Source: Sinohyriopsis cumingii (lineage: Eukaryota; Mollusca; Bivalvia; Unionida; Unionidae). Taken from it: a stretch of 64,000 nt of DNA. The notes under the pieces were generated by a model that had not been told where the DNA came from, ran no database searches, and saw only the letters and a program-made list of their open reading frames with translations. Numbering within the stretch: position 1 is the stretch's first letter; each line of letters starts with the position of its first letter. Below are positions 25,134 through 38,190 of this stretch, in pieces. The DNA lies in the NCBI GenBank assembly GCA_028554795.2, contig CM068825.1, positions 92,660,951-92,724,950 on the forward strand. The letters run 5' to 3'. A program made the translations under genes and the position numbers.

Positions 25134-25607
25134 GAGATCAAAGCATACCGAGAGTGTCTAACCAGCTAATGATCCATCAAAGACCACAGTCATGGCAACA
25201 CTGATGAGATCAAAGCTTTCTGAGGGTGTCTAGCCAGCTATTGATCCATAAAAGGCCCAAGTCATGGCAACACCGATGAGATCAAAGCTTACTGAGGGTG
25301 TCTAACCAGCTAATGATCCATAAAAGGCCACAGTCATGGCAACACTGATGAGATCAAAGCTTTCTGAGGGTGTCTAGCCAGCTATTGATCCATGAAAGGC
25401 CCAAGTCATGGCAACACCGATGAGATCAAAGCTTATTGAGGGTGTCTAGCAAGCTATTGATCTATAAAAGGCCTAAGTCAAGGCAACACCGATGAGATCA
25501 AAGCTTACTGAGGGTGTCTCGCCACTAATGATCCATAAAAGGCCAAAGTCAAGGCAAAGCTGATGAGATCAAAGCGTACTGGGATTGTTTAGCCAGCCAG
25601 TGATTCA
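25134..25607 (+). repeat. 72-bp tandem array
   Basis: Units begin gagatcaaagc at 25134, 25206, 25278, 25350, 25422, 25494 and 25565 (72 bp, the last step 71). Adjacent units alternate between two variants (gccacagtcatggcaacact and gcccaagtcatggcaacacc), suggesting a higher-order 144-bp repeat. The last unit is split by a SINE and resumes at 25836-25890. Confidence 0.93.
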
Positions 25608-25835
25608 GGGCCCCGGGTGGTCAAAAGTGCTTTCTGTTACGGATCACTGCCATCTCACCTCTGTCTGCGTGGGTTTGAGTCTCGGATTTGGCCAATGTGG
25701 GTATGTGAGAAAGCTTGCCAGTTGCTTTTCGTGGGTAGGTGGTTCTTTCTGGGATTCTCCCTCCACCTAATACTGGCCGCCATGTATAGCCTATCATGTG
25801 CTGAAAAATGACATTAAACCCTACTGCAACAACAA
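25608..25835 (+). mobile_element. tRNA-derived SINE copy 5, full length
   Basis: A perfect 15-bp target duplication ccagccagtgattca lies at 25593-25607 and 25836-25850, inside the 72-bp array. It shows the full order: tRNA-like head from gggccccgggtggtcaaaag, gggtttgagtctcgg (B box), body, and acattaaaccctactgcaac tail. It is the best reference copy of this SINE in the window. Confidence 0.93.
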
Positions 25836-26756
25836 CCAGCCAGTGATTCATAAAAGGCCAAAAGCAAGGCAAAACAAAGCATAAACAAAAACATGATGTG
25901 GAGCAGATTATAGCCAGCAAAACTAAATTGCTGATCAGTATTTACACATAGTTGAAAAGCAAGCTTTTTATCAATGTTTCTTATTTATCACTGGTAAGTA
26001 TTCCCTTTCTGAGACACTCAAGACCCCAGTCTGAACTAAATGTTGCCTTCAGAATTGAAAAGGATTTGATTCCAGTCTGATTCCAAGGCCACAGTCAACA
26101 TATGGAATATCTTCTCCTTTTGCCTTGGACTATCATGCAGATATATGGGTGCCAGAGTGATTAACAAATTTCACCATCATTGCCGTTTATAACCATATTT
26201 TAGTCAGACATACTTTTTTGTGTTGTTTGAGTAGTCTTTTTTTTTCTTCCCATGCCTTGCATTAGTTTGTGTTTTATCTTGCTTGTTGATGAAGTTGAAG
26301 TGATTGAGCTTTGCTCAGCAAAGTGGTTCTTCAGATAATTGTTTTCCCTTCCTAGTACCAGTGTCGGGATAAGTATCACCTTTTTTTCTGTTCTCATGTA
26401 TATCGTGTTTGTCAGTTTTTCTCATTTGGCTCATTAATGTCAAATAATGGGGATAAGTGGAGCACAAGAAGGCACACTCAATCCATATGTCAATCATATA
26501 CTAAATGTATATTCATGGACAGAAATTTTTTTGTTACCAGTGGATAGGTGAAGTGGTGGACTTGACAGAAAGTCACAGGACTTGCCGTGGGAGGGGTCTG
26601 TAGTGATAGCCATGGTTTGGAGATTGTCAAAAGTTCTTAGATCCCTGAGATGAGGAAGCTTCGTTCTATTAAGGGCAGAAAAGTACCTTAGAGCGAGTCA
26701 TGCCTTCCTTGGCATGGATGAAAAGTGCCCTCTCAAGGGAGTTAAAATGTCAATAC

Positions 26757-27186
26757 CAGGTCTGCCATATGCCCCAATTTATCGTGGAACGACTTGGATT
26801 TGCATGGCAAAAAAACATTAAAACATTTTAAAAGCCACCCCCCAGAAAAACCCCATATTTTTGTACATTCCATGTTTGGTGAGTAATTTGCAATCAAATT
26901 CTGTTTTTCAGTCAAATCCAGTAGTTAGATGTTCTACATTTCTGGTATCAACAGTTGCCATTGTGACGTTGATTTGCAAAGTGTTTGATCTGCTTTGTTT
27001 TCAGTATATTATAATGGATACATTTTTTAATAAAACAAGTAATTTGGACAATGAATTTTTGCCTAAGAAAAAGTTTAATTGTTGTGTCTACTACAGAAAG
27101 GAACACACTGATGAATTTCTGTTCATTATTCCATTTTGAAATGAAATCCTGTCCTGGATTCAGTTTTCATTTAGTTGGCAGGTCTG
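26757..27186 (+). mobile_element. Short TIR element related to family 1
   Basis: It begins caggtctgcca and ends ttggcaggtctg, an imperfect inverted repeat (10 of 14). The 6-bp flanks are caatac and taatac. 430 bp with no credible gene; the open stretches across it look random. Confidence 0.6.
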
Positions 27187-29199
27187 TAATACTGATAAGA
27201 GTCCGTTGTGCCTTCTCAAAGATGAGGAATAACTTTGTTTACACTCCTATAGATGTGATGAGGACTCTGGATCACCAGACAATTGCATCTGAGAGAAGAA
27301 CTCTGAGATCTTCACATAATCAGTCTTTGACAGGTCACCAGTTGCCACTCTTTGAGCAACTGGGTTTTAATTGTCTGTATATGAACAAGGATAACTCTAC
27401 CTTGGTTTCAAGATATGGCAGACTGTTAAACTGCCCTTTTCTCTAAAGTCTTGTCCAACTAAATGGAAGCAAGCCATCACTATCCTACAAGTATATCAAG
27501 AAGGGATTATTGTTCCCATCTGCTAAGGATAAAATATAATAGACATGATATTGTTTCCCCCATTCCATCCCTATTTTAACATCTGTCAATAGAGACAGAC
27601 CAGGCAGGACAATCATGTCTTGCTTTGAAAGTGAGTTCAGGATGATGATGCCCTTTTATTCTGGTGGACTCCACCAAGTGTCAAGAAGAACCAGTTACAG
27701 TAGGCCCTTCCATTCCATTTGGTCCATTGTTCTTTTCCACCTTAAGGGTCAGGAGATAGAAGAGGAAAATTTTCAAGACCTGTGCCTGAAGCCTTCATGT
27801 ACTGGAGACACCAAGATTTTTTTCCAGTTTGGAGAGGTTTTCTGGGACCCACTCTTGTTCAAATATTCTGCTGAACATGCACTCAGTAATGGTTTAGGAG
27901 CTAGTACAGACAGATGGGGTGGTCTATCCCCTCTTCTATACTTTAAGAACTGGTTTCCACCTCCATTTGTCAGGTTTATTCTCCAGCATGGCCCCCATAA
28001 GCCCTTTCCCTGCCTCTTGAAATCAAGTGCTTCCCAAGTGGGGATGTTGGCTGGGACCTAGTTAATTCTTCCAGTGAAATTCTTGGAAACCTTGGAGCTT
28101 AAAGCTCAAACCCTGTTGACAATAGTCTTTCCTGTCAATCTCTTTACAGTTGCCTACTTGAGTCACTTTGAAGGAGGAATTGTTGTGTCCATCAGCTCTT
28201 CAGTGCTTGATTTGAGGCTGTGACAAAAACAAAGGAATGCTCTGTTAATGTCTGGCCTGGCAGAGATATCCAAGGTCTTGCTGGACAACTTCAAGAACCT
28301 GTTGATGGCTGCACCACTTGATAGATGCACTTAAAAGGTCTCACCCCTATTGATGGTGTCAGATGATTTGAGGAACCAGTAAGACCATTCCCTAGTCATG
28401 GCTCAGGACCCATCAAAACGTGCCCATCCTGCTCAACAGATTGGCTTTCCCCCAATATTTTAAACCTGGTCAACTTCAACCCCAGTTGAAAACTCCCTCC
28501 TGCCCATCCATTGCCAAATGAGGTGGTTCTAGAGGCCAAGGGTGAAAGTCTGAAGATTTCTCCCTCTTCCCTAAGAAGGGAGGCAATTGACCCTAAGGAG
28601 CAGCATTCTGCCTGAATTGTTTTCCTTTTTCCAGCATTCCCATAGATACATGGTTGCCCTTTTTCAGAGGCTTGGTCAGGCATCATGGACAATGTGGGTG
28701 TCCTTTGCACTTTAAAGGACAGCTTTATTTCCAGGAACCTCCTCTAACGAACCCAATTTCCTACAACCATTCAAAACTTGTTCATCTAAAAAAAAGGTGC
28801 ACACCCTTCTGTTGAATGGTGCAGTTGAGAATGTGGCAAATGGCCAAAGCCTGATTTTCTATTTTTAAATCTTTCTGTTGAAACAAATTCCTTGAGTAAA
28901 ACTTTAAAATTGAGACTACTGCCTCAGTCAGGAGAACACAAGAACACTGAGCTCAGCTGGGTGGTCTCCACACATCTGCTGGATGCTTATCTTCCCATCC
29001 TCATCTTCTCATCTCTTGGTGAAAATCCCTCTGGTTTTGTCTTATCCAGAGGTCTTTCAATTTTGGGTTTTTCCATTCAGCCCACAAATTTTTTACAGGA
29101 GTGAGAGCTAATAGCAGCTCCCTTAAGGTTTCTTGGGCTCCCCATCCTCAAGTATTGTAATGGCTGATTGATGCAGTGTCCTCAGAGAAGCTCTCCTAA

Positions 29200-31530
29200 A
29201 GGACCTTACCTTCTGTTGCCTGACAGGGACTCATCTGGGTCTAATTTACAACCTACAGAAGATATATCTCATTACTTCTCATGACTTAATTTGTGTGGGA
29301 TGAAGGTTCACATTCCATCAGACAGGAACACTTCGATTATATCCAACATGGCAAATCATAGTGCCAAGAATTCATTGTTGGGTTGTTTTTACCTCTGTTG
29401 CCAAGGAAATCAGAACTCAACTGTAAATATAGTTGTTATAAAGGGTCCTCACTTGCATCCTCTCCAGCTCCTACTTCTAGCAAACTGGAAACCAGATAAG
29501 GACCTGTTATCAGCTCGGATTTCCCAAGGGTTCTGATTTTCATCGCTACCCAAGTTGGTGGCTAGATCATGATTGGTTCCTGACCACAGCCCCTATGCAC
29601 AACCCAGAACTCCAATCCTTTCTGTGCAAAGATGCATCAGATTTGGGCTGGATTGAACAACTTGAACCAGAAGGGATAGTTATTCAGGAACTGTGGTGTC
29701 TGGAAGAAGCAACCCATTATTTTAACACATTAACCCCTGGAGATTTTTGCCTGAAAATTGAGTAGGAAACACATTTTGAAAGCTATTTCTGAATAGACTC
29801 GAAAACACCAAATCCCCGGTCATCTTTCAATAACATACTGCCTAGTTGTGTTAGAAACATCATTTTTCGTTGGCTATTTGACTCGTGCATGAGAAGAAGG
29901 GTAAAAGTTGGACTTTTTTTTATTTGCTAAACAGAGCCATTATTTTCGTATGGAGTCCACTCTTTATTCTAAATGCCCATCTTATCCTACTTTTTGCAAA
30001 GGCTCATCTGTCTGTTTGGAGTTCATACCGGTTTGTCTTAGATCTGAGACCAAAAAGTCTAAAATCCGGACACAAAATGGGATTCCGACCACAGGCGAAT
30101 TTTGCATTAAAAAAGTCTGATCCAAAAAATGAGGTATTTTGTAGTGCAACTAGATATTCCAGATTATTTGGTATCATTGTAGAGCTACATCTGTCTACCT
30201 TTCTATAATATCATCCACTTTAGTGTATCATGCATGACCATGACACTACAGAGCTCGGCAGTAGGCTACTACCTCCTGCCCCATAAAGTCGTCGCTAGGG
30301 GTTAATGTGTTAACAACCTGTAGATGAAGGCAGTGTTTATAGCCCAAAAGGGTGCATAAACCTTATACTATTGCACATTCTCACCCTTCAAACAAGTCTA
30401 CAGGTTCTCCATCAAATCAAGATCTCCACATCTTACGTTGTATGAATAGCCCGCTCCCCTATGGTCCCAGTTATCATGGTTGAACATTTAATGTCTGTTA
30501 GGAGATTACCCCCCAAAGAGGGATCTCCTGTCACAGCACTCGAGTGGGTTTGGGTTTGCTTTTGTAACAGTCCTCAGATTCAATACCATCATACTTGGCT
30601 CATGTCAAATGAACAATCCACCAGGACCAGTTTTTGAGCATGGTTGCCAACTACATTGTACAAGCAATATGGCAATCCACTTAAGAAATTTAAGATGCCA
30701 AGTGAAGAATCTTTTGTAATTGGTGCATAACAGCTTAAATTTTATTCTCCTCCTTTTCAAGAAAAGAGAATGATCTGTATTTACGGTTAACTTAAAGGGC
30801 TGTGGAGCAGACCTTTCTAACACTCTCAAATTCAGCCATTAACTTTTTTTTATCTTGGGTATTTTGAGCTTTAAAGCTCTTAGGATATTTGGTAGAACCA
30901 TTGACGTGTCCTTTGGGCATTATCAAAACCTCCTTTATTAACCTTAGTGTGAAGCTTCCTTCAAGAACCAACACTGGAGACAATTTTGCTATTATCCATA
31001 GCATCAGCAAGAAAGTGTGCTCTCCATTCCTTGTCCGTGTAAAAGTATTGCTGTGATTTGGTTTGTCTTTGCAGACCTGGATTACTGGCTTAGAATTGGC
31101 TACCTTCAGTAGCCCCTGCTCCTATCAAGAACCTCAGTCTGTCATATCTGTGCAGGAGATGATAAAGAGAGGTTCCTTTACCCAGTTAGGGTGGGGTATA
31201 TTTTGCTTCTGCTACAGGGTGAAGGAAAGGTCTAAATCAAGTCTTTCTTCCTCTCAAGGTTTCCTCTATTATTTCAGCAGCCACTATTTCCTCTATTAAA
31301 TGAGTCCATCAGATCCTCGCTAGGAGGATAATTCTTTCATAAGAATTTACACCCACTAGGTGAGAGCTATAGCTGCATCAAGGGTCTACTTGAATCGATC
31401 CACTCTTGGTGATGTCATGTGAACCACTTTCCAGTGATGTCACTATCTTTTCATTCTTGTATCTTCAATTGCTGCCACACCGGAGCAAAGGTATTACTTG
31501 TTGGCTCCAATTGTGACTGCATAACATGAC
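29200..31530 (+). mobile_element. Decayed DIRS-type (tyrosine recombinase) retrotransposon
   Basis: Around 29560-29720 the frame reads SWWLDHDWFLTTAPMHN, then KDASDLGWIEQLEPEG, the RT-end and RNase H block (DAS..GW) of DIRS-type pol. After an inserted TTAA element the RNase H continues as QMKAVFIAQKGA at 30318. At 31345-31523 another frame reads VRAIAASRVYLNRSTLGDVM and ends EQRYYLLAPIVTA before TAA, the C-terminal block of a tyrosine recombinase (H..R). Many stops and frame changes intervene. Sequence from 26530 to 29200 may be an older upstream part; a 148-codon open frame at 27615-28061 there matches nothing I know. Confidence 0.6.
29726..30309 (+). mobile_element. TTAA-type non-autonomous transposon (family 2)
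   Basis: TTAA at 29722-29725 and 30310-30313 flanks the inverted ends cacattaacccct and aggggttaatgtg. It interrupts the RNase H frame of the DIRS remnant exactly at the TTAA. It is a sibling of the element at 16782-17392, with about 584 versus 611 bp. Confidence 0.88.
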
Positions 31531-32319
31531 CAAACCAGGTGTAAAATAACTTTATTAAATACTTACCTGCTTCTTTTACGATTCCCCCCCTCCCTCTCAG
31601 CTCTAATGCCCATTAGTCTTGAGCCAAGTCAATGGAGGAATTTTTAGTACCTTGCTGCCTTGGGGCCAATCCACCACTTAATCAACTGGCTTAGCTGACT
31701 GACTGCATATATGTAAGCATTGTTCTGGTCCAATCTGTATGTAACGAAAATTCTGCACATTTGCATAGGTCATTTGCTAAGGAGTTGATGCAATTGTCTG
31801 AATTCTGCAATTAAAGGGTAACAAACCAGAATCAAAGCATTTTCAACATCTTTTCTGGATCAGGTGCTGCTTTCTATTCTCATTCGCATTTCTCTGCCAT
31901 TGCAACATACTTTTAGATCTTCATAGCTGAAATCCAAGAAACTCAAAACTGAAAAAAAAGCCCCCAGTCCCTTAGCTATTTCACTTGTTGAAATACTTGA
32001 CTCAAATAATTTAATGATTTCTACTGCATCATCAACTAATAAATGATTCCATTACCCTCATTCATTCTTTCTGATGTTTGGGTAGTGATATTAATAACAA
32101 AATGACTTTTTTCAGCCCAAGATTGTATATGCGTACAATAGAAATTTGGCACAAGATAATTGAATGGTTCAAGTTAATGTTCATCAATTTAATTGAATAG
32201 GCCTTTGGCATGCCCTATATAAGTGAGTTATTTCTGCCCCTCATATCAAAGGCCACTCCAGCTTGCTAGGCCAACCACATGATGTCTGCTAGTTGATTGA
32301 GAAAGGTATGCAGTCATTT

Positions 32320-34040
32320 ACAACTGTAAGAGGTCCAACTGTAATTGTGGCTGAATTTTCCTATAAGTATTTTTGATAGGTCATTTCGAGGACAGTACTC
32401 TAAAAGATAATCAGTTACATATAAACTGTAGGAGATACAACTGTAAGGGTGCCTGAATTTTCCTGTAACCATTTGATTAGTCACTTAGCACATGGAACTT
32501 GTCAAGTTAACGATACAAGATTTTCAAATTAGCTACTGTGGTGGACATGGGTGTCAGATTGGCATTAACTTCATTCAGGACCAACAAGACACAAAAAGCT
32601 TTCTAGTGGAAACCATTATTGATATGAGCTTCTGTTTTGGAGGAGTAACAGTAACTAGATTTTCAAGCTGACTGCCATATTGGCCATACTGGATATCAAA
32701 CTGGCACAATTTTGATTTAGAACCAACATGACATCGTAAATACTTGGGTGAAAGCACAATATTGATATTACCATCCATCTAGAAGTAGTGACAAGATTTT
32801 CAAGATTGCCATTGTTATGTTATTAAATCAAACAGCTGTAACAACTATGTAGCCATAAATAGTTGAACCTTTTACAGTTACTCGCTTGAGGCAAATCTAA
32901 TGCATTAACTATATAGCCACAACTACAGTTGAACCTGTTTGTTATTCACTGTGGCAAGTCTAATAGTTGTAATAAATATTTAGCCACAATTATAGTTGCA
33001 CCTTTTACATTTACCCACTGTGCATCAAATCAAAGAATAGCATAAAAACTTGGATTAGATTACAGATGGACTTCTTACATACTTTCATACCTGCGTATCA
33101 CGAGCTCCACCCAATAGATGATCCGTCTACATGGTTACAGGAAAATTTGTCAGACCTCTTTACTGTTTGATTTTTTTTATAAAGCTAGGTATCTCAGTAT
33201 ACTAGTGCCCAAATATTTTAGGAAAATTCAGCCACAATAAGTTTAACCTCTTACTTCTCAAGTTCCACTGACAAAGTGATCAACCTAATACTTAATGGAA
33301 AATTCAACAATTTATCAGTTGGACTTATTACAATTATTTAAATGGTATCTCTCTGAGGTGCACATACATAAAAATCACAGTTGCACATTTTAGTTTTTCA
33401 TAGTTGTGATTCTCTCAACCAGCAAAAGAACCATTTTACTGTTGAAAAAACTGAAGTTTGACCTATTAAAGTTTCACACAAAAAGGTATCTTTATAGCCC
33501 AATGTGTTAAGTCATCAATCCAATGGTTACAGGAAAATTCAGCAATAATTAGTTGTATAGATGGGTATCTCTAAGAGCTCCATCCATTAAGTGACTAATC
33601 CAATTAAAGGTAAATTCAGCCACAATTATAATTGGACATCATACCATTTATTTGTACCGGTAGCTACCTATCTTTTAAAGTTCAAGCCACTGACTGACCT
33701 ATCAAACAGTTGGAAGAAAATTCTGCACAATTGGAATCTGACCTTGAACAGATTTTCAGGTTCGAATTTCTCTGAATTCAACTGGCAAGGTAACCAGTTT
33801 ATTAGTTGAAGAAAAATCTGACTACAATCACAGCTGGATCTCTATCAGTTTTTCATGCCTGGGTATCATTTCGAGTTCCATCCACAATGTACAAATTTAT
33901 TGGCTCGTATGTAATCCGTTTATTGGTTACAGGAAAATTCAACTAGAGTTCCACCAATGAAGATACATATCTAAAAGTTATTGGAAAATTCCTTCCACAT
34001 CCAGTTGGATCTAGTACAGTTAAACCTAACAAGCTTAAAA
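32320..34040. repeat. Degenerate ~90-100 bp repeat array
   Basis: The motifs ttcagccacaattatagttg, ggttacaggaaaattcagc and gttgaaccttttaca recur in varying order and spacing. Strongly diverged. Confidence 0.55.
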
Positions 34041-34879
34041 CATTTCCTATTTCATGCTAAAAAAATTTTTGGGGGGCAAGTCAATCATGACAGATTTGTT
34101 TAAAACTCAATATTCACCATCAATTTACTGGTACTGATCCTCAGTTCATGACCTGGCTTTATTCATTTGGAAACCATCTTTTTTTAAAGTTTTACTCAGC
34201 ACCATAATGTCATGAGATAGTAAGACATGCACTCTGCCAGTGCCTAAAATGTGGCTACAAATACTGCAGGCCAGCAGGGCTCTTATGTGATCTACTGGCC
34301 CTGCCAACAAGTGATACAAATAATTTACACGACCATGCAGCAACCTAAATGGAAGCAACTGCAAAAATCCACAAAAATTGGTACACCACAATTAATAGTT
34401 GACCTACAGAATTTAAAAATCATCTTTAATGCGCTTCAAGTCAAGACATTACTGTATATAAGACAAAGTCAGGCCTATGTATTTTGGTATAAAAGTGAAT
34501 GAATGTTCAATTTTATCCTTGCCATATTTGGTTTGTTTCTTGTACTTCAACGATGCAAGTTTGAATCGTCTTGTATCATACATCTTATGTAATTAATTAA
34601 AAAAAATGGGAAGGCTGGCGATAAGCAGCGTAGGCAAAAGCAATGGAACAAGGCAGAAAAAGCATTCATTTGTCAGAATTCAACCAAACAACGGATTTCC
34701 ATGAGTGAATCACAAAAAGGAGACCCATGCTTGTTATTCAAACATCATGGGGAATACTGCAGCAGGTGAAGAGCTGTATGCATAGTATTCTTCAAGTCAT
34801 TGAAAACAAATTCAGCATGTTTTCTAATTTCATGGTGTTTGTTTTTGTAATCATATCATTATGTTTTTTTTATCTTATA

Positions 34880-34965
34880 TGTGTTGTCTAATGTTGTAAA
34901 GTGCTTAGAGCTTCGAAAGATTAGGCGCTATAAAAAGTCCTCATTATTATTACTATTATTAGAAT
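34880..34965 (+). repeat. Interspersed-repeat 3' end with (ATT)n tail
   Basis: gtaaagtgcttagagcttcg, then ggcgctataaaaag, then attattattactattatt. A 3' module ending in 'gcgctatataa' plus ATT repeats is common in marine invertebrate SINEs/LINEs; that assignment is from general knowledge. Confidence 0.5.
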
Positions 34966-35179
34966 GCAAGTACAATACGCTAATATGAATCTGTAGCAAT
35001 GAAAGAAATTATGAATTCAGTTCTCAATTTAGGAAATCATGTGTTTGTATTAATACTATTGAAAAATTTAATGTTAAGAATTATAGTGGGCGACCAACAA
35101 AAAACATGATTATGCTTACTATTACAGTTTTAAGGGTAACATGTTATTTATTTTGTGTTGATTTTCTCTACTTGTTATA

Positions 35180-35990
35180 GACCAGAGGAGTTTATGAGAT
35201 GGCCTGCTGTTCAACGTGTGCACGTCTGTAAGCATGTTTGGTATCACAAACTTTGTAAACTGCTTGGAGAATTATCATGCAGATTTGCACAATGTTCATC
35301 CTAAATTCTAGTTGGTTGTAAATGAAAATGGTGCTGCTCTGATACCCAGTGACTAACACAGGCAAGTCTGAAAAACTTGTTCTCACTGCTCCTACCCCTG
35401 AATGGATGGTCATATCAACATCGGGGTTTCCCTAAAAGACTTCTTATAATGCCTAGTTCTAAATAAATACAGTACTGATCCGACATTCAATATAGCCACC
35501 ACAGCAGCCATCTTGAAAATCTCATCATTACTACTCATTAACAGAAAGTCATATTGGCATAGGTTTCCACCAGAAGACTTCTTGCTTAACTTGTTGATCA
35601 TAAATGGAAATAGCTCAAACATTTTGAATATTTTATTGCAACTCCTGAAAAATGAATGATTCTATCAACATGGTGTTTTTACTACAAGACTTCTTGTGTC
35701 TAGTTGGTCCTAAATGAAAATGTTGCTCATCTGAGGTCCAACATGGCCACCTCAGCAGCCATTCTGAAAATCCTATCAGTTCTCTTCCTAAACATAAAGT
35801 ACATTTGGCTTTCACAAGACTTCTCATGGCCAGTTTTGCCTAAATGAATATGGTTCTGCTCCGTCATCCTAAATAAACAACAGTGGTCATCTTGAAATTC
35901 TCAATACTCTTCCTAAATGTTTGGTCATATCAACATGGAGTTTGAACTAAAATATTTTTGATCATGTCTAGTTGACAATTTTACCCAAGA
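35180..35990 (+). repeat. 'catcttgaaaatc' array copy
   Basis: Same head (atagaccagaggagtttatg) and same internal phrases as 8571-9480, in the same orientation. About 5-6 diverged units. Confidence 0.7.
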
Positions 35991-36361
35991 GTGTCCAAGA
36001 CAGTTTCATCACTGCATTGAAAAAGAATAAATGGTCTCGTCTTGCATTCCTTTTCAGGAGTTGAGTATCAGTTTCTTCTAAGGACTCTTTTTAACTTTTG
36101 CTACCTGATAATGCCATATGTATTAATTAGGGTTTTCCTATTACACAATCTCCTGTTAATTACATAAACAAAAGATGCCCATGCCTGTTGCTATGTAAAG
36201 AAAAAGAAAAACAAATAATTGTACATTTCTAATCACTAACAGATCTGTTCAAAGCTTACTTTCTCACAAATATTTCACTTTGTGATCATTCAGACTGGCA
36301 GGAATAACCTTTCCTGTCAGCAATAGCAGTAACTAAAAATTAAGTGTGTGTGTGTGTGTGA

Positions 36362-36672
36362 TATGGATTTTTAATGTAGCTTTAATAATTCTGCAGTCAT
36401 AGCACTACAATGTCTGCAGTGCAGCAGTTTATAGTGATGTCTAACACTAGAACATCATGTTGCAGACATGTAGCATCATGTCCCACCCAGTCACATTATC
36501 CCCAACACCAGGCCAACCAGTCCTAACACTAATCTCTTAATGCCGAGTGCCTAGCTAGGCAGCTGTTAGTACAATCTTTTTTAAAGTCTTTGGTATGAAT
36601 GAGCCAGGATTCAAACCTGTGACCTCCCACATCTGCAGCGGATGCTCTAACCACTAACCCACCGGAGTGGTC
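36362..36672. mobile_element. Half foldback element joined to a tRNA-like head
   Basis: 36362-36550 matches the left arm of the foldback at 14873. It is followed by the inverted centre of that element and then, on -, by a tRNA-like segment with gttagtggttagagcatccg and ggtttgaatcctgg. This suggests the foldback arose from a tRNA-headed SINE. Confidence 0.55.
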
Positions 36673-37223
36673 ATTCTGAAAGATAGCTACAGAGACCATA
36701 AGAGTAATTACAATTTAGGTGCAATTACAACTAAAGCAGTATTTAAAAGCAAAATCTTGAGACTTTAGAAACTAAATATTTTTTTAAAAATCTCGTAGTA
36801 GTCTTAAATTTATTTCCCTGCTTTGTGCATTGTAAGATGAGAAATAAGTTAATTTACTTTGGACACAAAATTTAGCAATGGGGGAGGTGGTGGGATAACT
36901 TTGTAAAGTGATAGTCCCAAGTATCTTCTGTTGCCATTAATTTGCAGCTGCTATTTGTAGACTCGATGTGTAATAACAGTCTTGATTTTTTCTTTTTGTT
37001 TACACAAAGGTCTGAACAGATTTTCAAATCTGGATGCAGCCAATGATTACTATCCCATTCTATTCAGCTGAGATTTCAGATCTGCTTTTATTAGTTATTA
37101 TCAATTTATATAGCCATTTCTGTTGTAAAATGTTTTAGAAGTAAATTCTGCTTTGTAAATCTACTACAGCAGTATTGAATAAAGTTAATTTCATTACAAT
37201 TCAGCAAAGCGATTTCTCCAGAC

Positions 37224-37430
37224 GTTGTTGTTGTAGGGTTTAACGCCATTTTAAAGCACAAGATAGGCTATAGAAAGTGGCCAGTATTAATGAAGGAAAA
37301 AACCCCGACCCATGAGAAGCTAACTGGCAAGCTCGGTGGAACCCAAGACTCGAACCCACACAGACCAGCGAGATTGCAGTGATCTGTAACAGTGAGTACT
37401 TTTTACCACTCAGCCACTCACCCCCGACAT
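37224..37430 (-). mobile_element. tRNA-derived SINE copy 6
   Basis: Read on -: head, gggttcgagtcttggg, shared body, ggcgttaaaccctacaacaa tail. Confidence 0.8.
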
Positions 37431-38190
37431 CTTGTGTTGATGTTTATCTTTAGAAAAATCTTTAAAACACCCTCAACTAAGTTCATTGTTAAACTTTATC
37501 TTTGCTTCTACTGCTGGTACCTATTATTATTTGTTAAAATTGAATATAGCATTAGGATGTACTTAACACAATTCTATATCACACTATGGAGGATGTGACT
37601 TCTTGGTTTTAATAAAATGAGTTTTGGATTTAAATAGTTTTCCCCTTTAATGATGCTGCCATTGGGGGCATCTAAATTTAGTCCTGTTCATCTGTACATC
37701 CCAAGATACTTATCACAACTTAACAAAAACCACTGTACACAAAACTGTGGCAAACTTATTTGTATGCATGCATATATATATTATCATATCAGATTTTCAC
37801 ACCATTGCTTCTTTTTAAAATTTTATTTTTTAACTCCTATTTTTGAAATTTGGAAAATGCTTTTAACCAAGATGAAGTAAAGGCCACACATGCCAACCCC
37901 TGACGAGAAAAAAGTGTAATCCAAGTGGACAAAAAGAGGAATCCACAAGTAACATGCTAAAAATTCAATAAACAATGATTTATTTTCCCCTCTCGCCTTT
38001 AAACATCATTTACTGTTTTCATATGTAGCACTTTTAGCTTTCGAAAGCAACAGATTTTCATGTTGCATTTTAAAACTTTGTACCAGCTGGGACCATGAAT
38101 GTTTTGCACACCAGTAGAGCACAAAGTACTGGGTTACTGATCCTGGATCTGATTTCACTTTTATTTTTGTTAACAATACTGAACAATCTC

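Larger units (their letters stand above)
31531..37223. other. Gene-poor repeat-rich stretch
   Basis: It contains degenerate arrays at 32320-34040 and 35180-35990, a fragment of the 'catcttgaaaatc' family at 32560-32820, a SINE-like tail near 34880-34965 and a foldback/tRNA-like element at 36362-36672. I see no host exon. Confidence 0.6.

Noticed and set aside
25134-25607. CRISPR-like array (72-bp units)
   Set aside because: There are no unique spacers between repeats; whole units repeat, so it is an ordinary tandem array in a eukaryote.
26861-28061. Open frames of 92-148 codons on + (26861, 27051, 27615)
   Set aside because: They cross a TIR element boundary or have biased, motif-free sequence; no domain is recognised. 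At most they are parts of the decayed retrotransposon.
36595-36672. Possible functional tRNA on -
   Set aside because: A and B boxes are present, but it is joined to a foldback repeat and stem pairing is incomplete.
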